A DNA stretch of 6,342 nucleotides. Origin: Myxococcales bacterium (GTDB lineage: Bacteria > Myxococcota_A > UBA9042 > PHBI01 > JAAZYN01). The DNA is taken from positions 1-6,342 of the forward strand of contig JAAZYN010000221.1 in NCBI GenBank assembly GCA_014239625.1, given 5' to 3'. Position numbers and translations under genes: made by a program. The stretch's first letter is position 1, and the number at the start of each line of letters is the position of its first letter. This document shows positions 1-6,266 of this stretch, in pieces. The notes below the pieces were generated by a model. It saw only the letters and a program-made list of their open reading frames with translations. It was not told the DNA's origin and did no database searches.

Positions 1-1
1 G

Positions 2-1060
2 GACGGCGACCCCCAGGGGGCCCTTGAGGTTCGGGTGGGAGCGGCCCGGGCGTGCACCTCCATGGGCGCTGCCCAGGCTGCCGCCACGCTGTGGCACGAA
101 GCGAGCGTCTTGGCGGCCAGCACCTCCCCCGCCGCGGCGCAGGCCCTGCGCTTCGCCGAGGCCCAGGCGTGGGGTGCGGCGGCCGACCACATCGTCGCCT
201 CGAATGTCTTGGTCAGCCTCGCCGAGAACGCGTTGCTGGCGAAAGTGGACGCGCTCAACCGAAACGGCGACATGCACGGTGTGGCGGCGGCGTTCCGTCG
301 GCTGACGGAGCTGCCGCTGGCCGAAGAGTCGGTCTCGAAATACGCCAAGATGGCCGCCGCGCACGGCGCCTCGCCGCAGGCGGGGGCGCCCGACATGCGC
401 TGGCTCAATCGATTCCGCCTGGCGCGGAGCTACGACCGCTGGTCCGAAGAGCTCATCGAGCGGGAGTTCGGGGTGGACCTTCGCGCGGCGCTGTTGCTGT
501 TGACGGTGCAAGCCGACTCCATCCTCGGCCGTCGCAGGGCGCTCCGGGGCCTGCTGCACACCTTCCTCGGCGCGGAGGAGCGGGTCGAGGCCACCATCAA
601 CGCGGCCGTGTTGCTGGCAGCGGCCATCGACAAGCCGATCCCGCGGCGCGCGCTGCTGAACCTGCTGCGAGACCCCTCGCCCGACGTCCGCGGGGTCGTG
701 GTGGCGGCGTTGGGGCCCGTGTCGAGGCGCGAGGCGACGCGCGGGTTGGTGACGGCGCTGGCCGACGCGGACGCGGAGGTGGCGGCCTCGGCGCGGCGCG
801 TGCTGCTGGACGACCCGCGCCCGGACGCCGTGCCGATGCTGTTGAGGTCTGCTCGGGCCGATGCCCCCTCGACGTCCGAGACGGCCGTCGAGTTGTTGGC
901 GGCGCTGGGCGATGACCCGGCCGCGCTGGACGCGCTGTTCGCCATCTCACAGGGGCACCTGAGGGCATCCGTGAAGGCGGCCGTAGCCTTCGAGGCGAAC
1001 TGTCCGGAACGACTCAAGCCGGTATACAGGCTCCAGATGGAGGCCGCTGGTGAGCGCTGA
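2..1060 (+). CDS. 5'-partial TPR/HEAT-like solenoid protein
   Basis: The reading frame is open from the first complete codon of the window to a TGA at 1058-1060 (352 visible codons), with no stop before the first possible GTG (35) or ATG (62), so the true start probably lies upstream. No signal peptide or membrane segment is visible in the part present. The first ~200 visible residues are Ala/Leu-rich paired helices of TPR-like character (for example GDPQGALEVRVGAA at the very start, then GDMHGVAAAFRRL). From roughly residue 205 to 340 there are about four HEAT-like helical pairs, the clearest being LLRDPSPDVRGVVVAALG and LADADAEVAASARRVLL, which show the D-x-x-V-R-x-x-A-A-x-A-L pattern. Such solenoids usually act as protein-binding scaffolds; no catalytic motif is seen. 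It overlaps the next gene by 11 bp, suggesting co-translation. Its specific function is unknown. Confidence 0.8.
   Translation, partial: DGDPQGALEVRVGAARACTSMGAAQAAATLWHEASVLAASTSPAAAQALRFAEAQAWGAAADHIVASNVLVSLAENALLAKVDALNRNGDMHGVAAAFRRLTELPLAEESVSKYAKMAAAHGASPQAGAPDMRWLNRFRLARSYDRWSEELIEREFGVDLRAALLLLTVQADSILGRRRALRGLLHTFLGAEERVEATINAAVLLAAAIDKPIPRRALLNLLRDPSPDVRGVVVAALGPVSRREATRGLVTALADADAEVAASARRVLLDDPRPDAVPMLLRSARADAPSTSETAVELLAALGDDPAALDALFAISQGHLRASVKAAVAFEANCPERLKPVYRLQMEAAGER
1039..1043 (+). promoter_or_regulatory. Ribosome binding site for the pseudokinase gene
   Basis: GGAGG lies inside the end of the upstream solenoid gene, 6 nt before the GTG at 1050. This strong Shine-Dalgarno sequence at ideal spacing decides the GTG start and places initiation before the upstream stop (1058-1060), consistent with translational coupling. 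Confidence 0.7.
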
Positions 1061-2597
1061 CGTCGAGCAGCTCATCGCCGCGGGGGACCTCCGCGCCGCC
1101 GCCGACCGCCTCGCCCCGGACGATCCGGCGAGGGCCGCGGAGTTGTACCGCAGGCTGCTCGACCACGGCCGCGTGGCCGACTGTCTGGCTGCCGCTGGTG
1201 ACGGGGTCGCGGCGGCCCGAGCCGCGCTGAAGGCCGGTGACGCGGCGCGGATCGCGGCGATTCACGCGCGGCTGCTGTGTGGCGCCCTGCCGGGGTTGGA
1301 GCGGGCGACTGCCGCGTACGTCTCTGGAGGGCGCGCCGACCTTGCCGCCGACGTCGCCCAGGCTCTGGGCCGCGCGCGCGACGCCGCGGCGTTCGCGTTG
1401 GAGGCGGGCGATGGCTTGCGCAGTGGACGCCTCTCCCTGTCCTGCGGCGATGTGGATCAGGCCATCGATGCGTTTCAGCGCGCCATGCCCGAGGCCGGCG
1501 TCGAGCTGGGTCGCCTGCATCTTCGGTTGGACCAGCCGCGGTCGGCTCTCGCCGCCCTCGCCCCGGTGTCCAACGACCCGGCGGCGGCGCCGCTGCTCGC
1601 CCTGGTGTATCTGCGTCTGGGCCTCACGGAGGCGGCCCGGGTCGTGGACCCGCAGCTGGGCGATGGGGTGGTCGCGCGTGCGCGTCTCGAGCGCGAGCTC
1701 GACGCCGTCGTGGACCCCACCTTCCTGGGCTCCGTGCGGGTCGACGGGGCGGAGATCGGCGGCGACGGCGCGAGCTTCGTCGGGGAGCTCGGCGCGGAGC
1801 CCTGTCTCGTGCGACTCTTCCCCACCGAGGAGGCGATCGCCCAGGCCCTGGTGGCTTTCGACCCGCCCTTGCCGGGGACGCCGCGTCTCCTGCGGCACCT
1901 GCGCGGGAGTCGGCGTCTGATAGTCACCCGTCGCGGTCTTCGATTCAGCGCCTGGCTTCGCCAGGAGGGGTCGGTCCGGGGGGTCCTCCGGGTGCTCCAG
2001 AGCTGCGCCCGAACCCTGGTCCAGGCCCATCGGCGCGCGTTGATTCACGGGCGACTGCGGCTCGACGACGTGAGGGTGCTGCCCGGCACGCTGAGCACCC
2101 TCGACGGTTGGCACCGCCGGTGGGTGGCACGACCCGCCCTGACCCAGGCCGCCGACGCCATGACCCTGGTCGCCCCGGAGGTTCAGCTGGGGCGCGAGGC
2201 GACGGCTGCTTCCGACGTGTTCTCCCTCGGTCGGCTCGCCGAGCTGCTCCTCGAGGACGTGGACGCGGGGGCCTTCACCGAGGCAGAGGCTTCGCGGCGG
2301 CCCGGGATGGACGCGGTCACGCCCTGGCTCGGGAGGCTGGCGCCCAGCGGTTTGAGGTCACTGCCGATGGACCGGCGGATGGTCGTGGCCGGTCCCGAGG
2401 TGCGCTATGAGCCCCTCGACGGTGGGTTGTTCCGGGATGTGTTGCTGGGCCGGACGGTGGAGCTGGTGCCCGAGGGGGCGGACGTGGACCCGAGGCGGAT
2501 CCTCGGTGAGGCCGTCAGCCAAGGCGGCCGGCGGTGGGTGCTCGATGGAAGCGCCCCTCGGGGTGGCGGCGATCAGGAGCACCTCGCCGGGGGCTGA
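1050..2597 (+). CDS. TPR-like solenoid protein with C-terminal pseudokinase domain
   Basis: 515 residues from a GTG start. Residues 1-205 form a helical TPR-like solenoid with recurring A-G-D or C-G-D turns (near 11, 49, 62, 119 and 132). Residues ~225-440 follow the protein-kinase fold: CLVRLFP (252-258) resembles strand beta-3, with Arg255 at the VAIK lysine position. LVQAHRRALIHGRLRLDD (323-340) matches the catalytic-loop region, but HRD is HGR (333-335), the loop Lys is Arg and the Asn is Asp. LDGW (351-354) sits where DFG belongs; its Asp may be retained. APEV (375-378) matches the APE motif, and SDVFSLGRLAELLL (388-401) matches the SDVYSLG helix. No glycine-rich loop is evident. Loss of the catalytic Asp and VAIK Lys suggests no phosphotransfer, so a scaffold or allosteric role is inferred. 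Residues ~450-500 may be a degenerate second N-lobe. No membrane helix is seen. Likely co-expressed with the overlapping upstream solenoid protein; its partner and pathway are unknown. Confidence 0.85.
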   Translation: MSADVEQLIAAGDLRAAADRLAPDDPARAAELYRRLLDHGRVADCLAAAGDGVAAARAALKAGDAARIAAIHARLLCGALPGLERATAAYVSGGRADLAADVAQALGRARDAAAFALEAGDGLRSGRLSLSCGDVDQAIDAFQRAMPEAGVELGRLHLRLDQPRSALAALAPVSNDPAAAPLLALVYLRLGLTEAARVVDPQLGDGVVARARLERELDAVVDPTFLGSVRVDGAEIGGDGASFVGELGAEPCLVRLFPTEEAIAQALVAFDPPLPGTPRLLRHLRGSRRLIVTRRGLRFSAWLRQEGSVRGVLRVLQSCARTLVQAHRRALIHGRLRLDDVRVLPGTLSTLDGWHRRWVARPALTQAADAMTLVAPEVQLGREATAASDVFSLGRLAELLLEDVDAGAFTEAEASRRPGMDAVTPWLGRLAPSGLRSLPMDRRMVVAGPEVRYEPLDGGLFRDVLLGRTVELVPEGADVDPRRILGEAVSQGGRRWVLDGSAPRGGGDQEHLAGG

Positions 2598-2683
2598 CGG
2601 AGACCGGCGACCCCGAGCCCACCGACTGTAATGGGCATGCGTGCCGGCGGGGATCGAGCCCGATCGGATGACCTCTGTGGGTC

Positions 2684-2700
2684 GCCACGGCGCGCGTGGC
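2684..2700 (+). terminator. Hairpin, possible terminator between pseudokinase gene and miaB
   Basis: GCCACG (2684-2689), a GCGCG loop, then CGTGGC (2695-2700) form a perfect 6-bp GC-rich stem with a 5-nt loop in the spacer after the pseudokinase stop. No U-tract follows (TCCCCTGCGT), so it is not a canonical intrinsic terminator. It could aid termination or act as a pause or mRNA-end structure. A second, weaker 5-bp stem (GATCG/CGATC, 2652-2665) lies just upstream. Confidence 0.3.
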
Positions 2701-2714
2701 TCCCCTGCGTCTCC

Positions 2715-2743
2715 GAAAACCCGTGCGAAGATCCCGATAGATC
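2715..2743 (+). promoter_or_regulatory. Weak candidate promoter for miaB operon
   Basis: This is the most A/T-rich stretch of the spacer. TAGATC (2738-2743) is a poor -10-like hexamer (3 of 6 to TATAAT), with GAAAAC (2715-2720) 17 bp upstream as a very poor -35. It is proposed mainly because the spacer, the hairpin before it and the switch to a housekeeping gene make a transcription start here likely. A start near 2750 would give a leader of only about 13 nt. The match is weak and could be chance. Confidence 0.22.
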
Positions 2744-2762
2744 TGTTAAGCCTCCGGCCCTC

Positions 2763-4193
2763 ATGACCGTCGACATCCCGCTCCATCCCCAACCCGATGA
2801 CGTCTCGGCGGCCGCGCCCGAAGGCGGCCGGAAGGTCTACGTCCAGACGTTTGGCTGTCAGATGAACGTCAACGACAGCGATCGGATGTTCCAGGTGCTC
2901 GAGCCGCTGGGTTACAGCGCGACCGATGACGTCAAGGATGCGAGCCTCATCATCCTGAACACGTGCAGCGTGCGAGACAAGGCCGAGCAGAAGATGCTCA
3001 GCGAGTTGGGTCGTCTGGCGCGCCTCAAAGAGTACAATGACGACCTCGTGTTGAGCGTCGCTGGCTGCGTCGCTCAGCAAGAGGGCGCGGCGTTGCTGAA
3101 GAAGGTCCCCTATCTCGATCTGGTGTTCGGGCCCGACAACATCAGCGAACTTCCGCAGCTCCTCGAGCGGTTGCGCAGCGGAGACGGTCGGGTCGCGCAG
3201 ACCGAGTTCTTCAAGCGTAAAGAGTACGAGTTCATCGAGGCCCAGCCCAAAGCGGAGGGCCTGCAGGGCGTCAGCGAGTACGTGACGATCATGAAGGGGT
3301 GCGACAAGGTCTGCACCTTCTGCATCGTCCCTTTCACCCGCGGCCGTGAGGTGAGCAAGCCCGAAGAGCTTGTGGTCGCCGAAGTGGAGCGGCTCGTCGC
3401 GGCCGGCGTCCGCGAGGTCACGCTCCTCGGGCAGAACGTGAACTCCTACGGCAAGGACCGCTTCGACTCGGCCCCAGGCTTCCCCGAGCTGCTGCGCCAG
3501 GTGGACGCGCTCAAGGACCGCGGGCTCCACCGCGTGCGCTTTACGACCTCGCATCCCATGGACTGCTCCGACGCGCTCATCGATTGCTTTGGCGAGCTCC
3601 AGACCCTCTGCGAGTACTTCCATCTGCCGGTGCAGAGTGGCAGCGAGCGGCTGCTGGAGTTGATGCGGCGCCACCGCACCCGGGAGCACTACATGAGCAG
3701 GGTCGATGGTCTGCGGGCGCGCTGTCCCGACATCGCGTTGTCGACCGACATCATCGTCGGTTTCCCGGGCGAGACCCGAGAGGACTTCGAGCAGACCCTG
3801 GATCTGCTGAAGACGGTCGAGTACGAATCGATTTTCGCTTTCAAGTACTCGCCACGGCCGGGGACCAAGGCGGCCGAGATGGACGACACGGTCACCACGG
3901 CTGACAAGAAGCGTCGCTTGGCGGAGGTCTTCGCTACGCAGAAACCCATCACCGAAGCTCGGATGGGTCGCTACATGGGCCGCACCGTGGAAGTGCTGGT
4001 GGAGAAGCCATCGCGCAACACCGTGAAGTCGCTCACCGACGAGTTCCAGCTGATGGGGCGCACACGAACCAACGTCATCGTGAACTTTCCGGTCCCCCCG
4101 GGAGAGTTCTGGGCCAAGCGCTGGATCGGCCAGCTGGCCCGGGTTAACGTCGAGGAAGTCAAGGCTCATAGCCTATACGGAAAGCTCGCCTAA
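2763..4193 (+). CDS. miaB: tRNA-2-methylthio-N6-dimethylallyladenosine synthase MiaB
   Basis: Radical SAM methylthiotransferase that converts i6A37 to ms2i6A37 in tRNAs reading UNN codons, acting after MiaA in the cytoplasm. 476 residues, slightly long for the family. The N-terminal UPF0004 domain has the three [4Fe-4S] cysteines: Cys32 (QTFGCQMN), Cys68 (NTCSVRDKAEQK) and Cys102 (VAGCVAQQ). The radical SAM CxxxCxxC motif is Cys180, Cys184 and Cys187 (KGCDKVCTFCIVP), followed by TRGREVS, LLGQNVNSYG, TTSHP, HLPVQSGS and IVGFPGET. A TRAM RNA-binding domain occupies ~398-472. The motif wording is that of MiaB rather than RimO or MtaB. ATG 2763 is chosen because it is the last in-frame start before the conserved core; ATG 2631 or 2637 would add 44 or 42 non-conserved residues. 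No clear Shine-Dalgarno precedes 2763, so a weak or short-leader start is possible. First gene of a probable operon with the BFN and HEAT-like genes. Confidence 0.97.
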   Translation: MTVDIPLHPQPDDVSAAAPEGGRKVYVQTFGCQMNVNDSDRMFQVLEPLGYSATDDVKDASLIILNTCSVRDKAEQKMLSELGRLARLKEYNDDLVLSVAGCVAQQEGAALLKKVPYLDLVFGPDNISELPQLLERLRSGDGRVAQTEFFKRKEYEFIEAQPKAEGLQGVSEYVTIMKGCDKVCTFCIVPFTRGREVSKPEELVVAEVERLVAAGVREVTLLGQNVNSYGKDRFDSAPGFPELLRQVDALKDRGLHRVRFTTSHPMDCSDALIDCFGELQTLCEYFHLPVQSGSERLLELMRRHRTREHYMSRVDGLRARCPDIALSTDIIVGFPGETREDFEQTLDLLKTVEYESIFAFKYSPRPGTKAAEMDDTVTTADKKRRLAEVFATQKPITEARMGRYMGRTVEVLVEKPSRNTVKSLTDEFQLMGRTRTNVIVNFPVPPGEFWAKRWIGQLARVNVEEVKAHSLYGKLA

Positions 4194-4198
4194 CTTCT

Positions 4199-4203
4199 GG
4201 AAG
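4199..4203 (+). promoter_or_regulatory. Ribosome binding site for the BFN-family gene
   Basis: GGAAG lies 7 nt before the ATG at 4211, inside the 17-bp gap after the miaB stop. It supports that start and a shared transcript with miaB. Confidence 0.6.
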
Positions 4204-4210
4204 CCCAGCC

Positions 4211-4756
4211 ATGTCGTCCGACGACAGCCACGTCCTGATGCGCGTAGAGGCGGTCGTGCTCGATCCCGAGAGCAAGGCGCCGGTCCTCATCCTCCGATCC
4301 ATGGAAGACGCTGGGCTGTTCTTGCCTATCTTTATCGGACATCTCGAGGCGACGGCCATCGCGACGTTCATCGCAGGCATGGAGATGCCACGGCCGATGA
4401 CCCATGACTTGTGCCTCAACCTGCTGGAGGAGACCGGCTGGACCCTCGAGTCGGTCACCGTCACGCGGCTCGAGGAGAGCACCTTCTACGCAGAGCTGGA
4501 GCTCACCAATCCGCCTGCCGAACCCCGCCGCGTCGACGCTCGGCCCAGCGACAGCATCGCCATCGCGTTGCGCGCTGGGGTGGACATTCGCGTCGCCCGG
4601 AGCGTGCTCGATCAGGCGGGCGGTCGGCAGAGCGAGGATGACCCCGCGGCGCCTCTGTCCACACCGCCGCCCGAGCAGGCTCCGGCCCCCATTCTCGACG
4701 GCACGACGAAGCTCGAGGACATGGACCCCGAGCTGTTCAGCAAGTACAAGATGTGA
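4211..4756 (+). CDS. Bifunctional nuclease (BFN/DUF151) family protein
   Basis: 181 residues. The BFN/DUF151 domain covers about residues 8-136 with the family hallmarks: PVLILRS, LPIFIGHLEATAIA (38-51), RPMTHDL (61-67), TFYAEL (91-96) and DARPSDSIAIALR (109-121). The family is named for a plant member reported to have DNase and RNase activity; bacterial and archaeal members are widespread, and their role is poorly defined, so nuclease activity here is a family-based inference. After the domain comes a Pro/Ala/acidic linker (~137-160), then a short conserved-looking tail, LEDMDPELFSKYKM, similar as I recall to the C-terminus of deltaproteobacterial members. No signal peptide is seen, so it is probably cytoplasmic. 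It sits 17 bp after miaB, an arrangement I recall from other deltaproteobacterial genomes, and overlaps the next gene by GTGA, so it is probably mid-operon. Confidence 0.92.
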   Translation: MSSDDSHVLMRVEAVVLDPESKAPVLILRSMEDAGLFLPIFIGHLEATAIATFIAGMEMPRPMTHDLCLNLLEETGWTLESVTVTRLEESTFYAELELTNPPAEPRRVDARPSDSIAIALRAGVDIRVARSVLDQAGGRQSEDDPAAPLSTPPPEQAPAPILDGTTKLEDMDPELFSKYKM

Positions 4757-6189
4757 CCGCTCCGCTGTACGTGCGGGCCTGGCGCGAGGCGCTGCCCTCG
4801 ATGCGGGTGGACCATTCGGCATCCGTGCCGGGGGTGCGCTTCGCCGGCCTCCGCGGGCGGGTCCGGCTGTGTCTGGATAGCGACGGCCAGCGCCCGCATC
4901 CCGAATGGACCGTTCACTTCGAGATCGGCGCCCCGACGCCGATCACGGCGATCGCCTCCGCGGCCGCGCCGACGCTGGCCGACCGGGTGTTGACCGGGGA
5001 CGACGAGTTCGACGCGGTGGTGGCGCTCTTCTGTGCTGACGAGTGGGAGGTCTTGATGGGCCTCACTGAAGCGGCGCGGTTGGCGCTCGGGTCACTGCTA
5101 AGGGCCGGCGCGACGATGCGAGGCGCAGTGATCTCTTTGTCTCCGAGGGTCGTCGCCTCGGTCACCCGCGCTGAGGACGCCACGGGGCTCCTGCAGCTGG
5201 CCGAGACGGCGCTGACCCAGATCTACCCCGGGGTGGCGAGCTCACGGGTCGACCGGATGTTGGCCCGGTGTCAAGTGGAGAGGGACCCCGGCGTGAAGGC
5301 TCGGCTAAACGCGGCGCTGGATCGAGCCTCCGCCAATGATCCCCGGATCGCCAGCACCATAACGTTGGGGCGTCTGATGCAACAGGTCTCCGCGGGCGGA
5401 GACCCTCGCGAGCTCCTCGCGGGACGCTATGGCGCGCTGTCACGCCGTGATCTGATCGAGTTCATCCACCACCGCACCTCGCAGGCAGCGGGACCACCAG
5501 GCTGGGGCGTGGCGTTTCTCCTCGACCTCTTCACCGTGCGCGAGGTCGCCGACGTCGCGGGTATCTGGGTCGGGCTGGGGCTCGCGGAGGCGGACCTCGA
5601 TGCGCAGCAATGGTCCAAGTTGGTGGCCGCGCTGCGTTACACCACCGCGTTACGGCACGTTGGACCGCTTGTGAGCATCGCGTTGAAGCGCGCCTTTGGA
5701 GAAGCCATCGCCAACGCCGTTGAGTTTGCCGCCAGTTGGAGCGACGACTTCAGCGCGCTGGCGGTGATGCGTGACAACCCGCGGCCGGGTCTCGCGCCGT
5801 TCGTGGTCGATGAGTGTGCCGACGCGATCCAGTTCCACCACCTGCGCGACGAGGCGCTGAGCCTGGTCGCCAGGTACGGGGACTCACGGTGTGAGCCCGC
5901 TCTGTTGAGGCTCCTCGACTATCCAGAAGCCGCCATGAAGGTCCGCGTGTTGGGGATCCTGGGCGCTCTCGGCGGGCAGCGCTCACTCACGCCCATCGAG
6001 GCGATGACCAGCGGCCTGTTCCGGGCCGACGAGGTCAAGTCGGCGGCTCGCGACGCCATACGGCAGCTGCGCGAACGTGACGTTTGCTCGATGGTCGGCG
6101 GCCTGTCCGTCAGCGCCGCTCGCGCGCCGGGCGCTGGCGCGCTCACCGATGCGGACCGAGGCTCTGCGAGGGGGGCGGGCGAGGCATGA
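4753..6189 (+). CDS. HEAT-like repeat protein of unknown function
   Basis: 478 residues, not a named family I can assign. The GTG start overlaps the BFN stop as GTGA (4753-4756), indicating coupled translation; no good Shine-Dalgarno is visible, and ATG 4801 (Met17) is an alternative. Residues ~20-155 form a mixed beta/alpha domain containing WTVHFEIG, TGDDEFDAVVALF (81-93) and LTEAARLALGSLLRAGATMRGAVISL; as I recall, a similar GD-x-x-FD pattern precedes helical repeats in other predicted proteins from this kind of bacterium. Residues ~155-370 are mostly alpha-helical and lack obvious motifs. HEAT-like pairs are clearest at ~375-442 (PALLRLLDYPEAAMKVRVLG, then EVKSAARDAIRQLRER). The tail (~445-478) is a Gly/Ala/Ser-rich disordered-looking segment. 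There is no membrane segment or signal peptide. Probably a protein-interaction scaffold; the link to MiaB or BFN rests only on position. Confidence 0.88.
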   Translation: MTAPLYVRAWREALPSMRVDHSASVPGVRFAGLRGRVRLCLDSDGQRPHPEWTVHFEIGAPTPITAIASAAAPTLADRVLTGDDEFDAVVALFCADEWEVLMGLTEAARLALGSLLRAGATMRGAVISLSPRVVASVTRAEDATGLLQLAETALTQIYPGVASSRVDRMLARCQVERDPGVKARLNAALDRASANDPRIASTITLGRLMQQVSAGGDPRELLAGRYGALSRRDLIEFIHHRTSQAAGPPGWGVAFLLDLFTVREVADVAGIWVGLGLAEADLDAQQWSKLVAALRYTTALRHVGPLVSIALKRAFGEAIANAVEFAASWSDDFSALAVMRDNPRPGLAPFVVDECADAIQFHHLRDEALSLVARYGDSRCEPALLRLLDYPEAAMKVRVLGILGALGGQRSLTPIEAMTSGLFRADEVKSAARDAIRQLRERDVCSMVGGLSVSAARAPGAGALTDADRGSARGAGEA

Positions 6190-6201
6190 CACACGGTCTC
6201 G

Positions 6202-6262
6202 TCCGCCGGGGATGGCCTGTGTTGGGGGGCCGAGGACGCTGAGGCGGTCCCCGCCCGGCGGA
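6202..6262 (+). repeat. 9-bp perfect inverted repeat after the HEAT-like gene
   Basis: TCCGCCGGG (6202-6210) is the exact reverse complement of CCCGGCGGA (6254-6262), with a 43-nt interval that itself holds a GGCC...GGCC pair (6214-6217, 6228-6231). As RNA it could form a long-looped stem just downstream of the operon's last certain gene. No U-tract follows, so a standard intrinsic terminator is not supported. Confidence 0.4.
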
Positions 6263-6266
6263 TCGG

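Noticed and set aside
52..915. A 287-codon + strand frame overlapping the first solenoid gene
   Set aside because: Arg/Gly-rich out-of-frame translation; the overlapping frame from position 2 shows clear HEAT-like periodicity.
1014..2114. A 366-codon open frame on the minus strand antisense to the pseudokinase gene
   Set aside because: Low-complexity Arg/Gly/Gln-rich translation with no motifs; the + strand frame has repeats, kinase landmarks and a good ribosome binding site.
1277..2410. A 377-codon + strand frame inside the pseudokinase gene
   Set aside because: The Arg/Gly/Ala-rich translation is typical of an out-of-frame reading of GC-rich DNA, with no motifs and no start signal.
2540..2631. 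A frameshift that would extend the pseudokinase into a full second kinase domain
   Set aside because: I read the downstream frames toward miaB; none continues kinase-like sequence, and only about 165 bp remain before miaB.
2697..2711. A sigma-54 -24/-12 element (TGGC...TGC) before miaB
   Set aside because: The spacing does not put GC at the required 10-bp distance from GG, so the match fails.
2358..4169. A 603-codon open frame on the minus strand covering miaB
   Set aside because: It lies antisense to an unmistakable miaB and has no recognisable domain. It follows from the strong G/C third-position bias of the + strand gene.
6186..6242. An 18-codon ORF starting on an ATGA overlap with the HEAT-like gene stop
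   Set aside because: Too short and without a clear ribosome binding site or motif; ATGA occurs easily by chance at a TGA stop.
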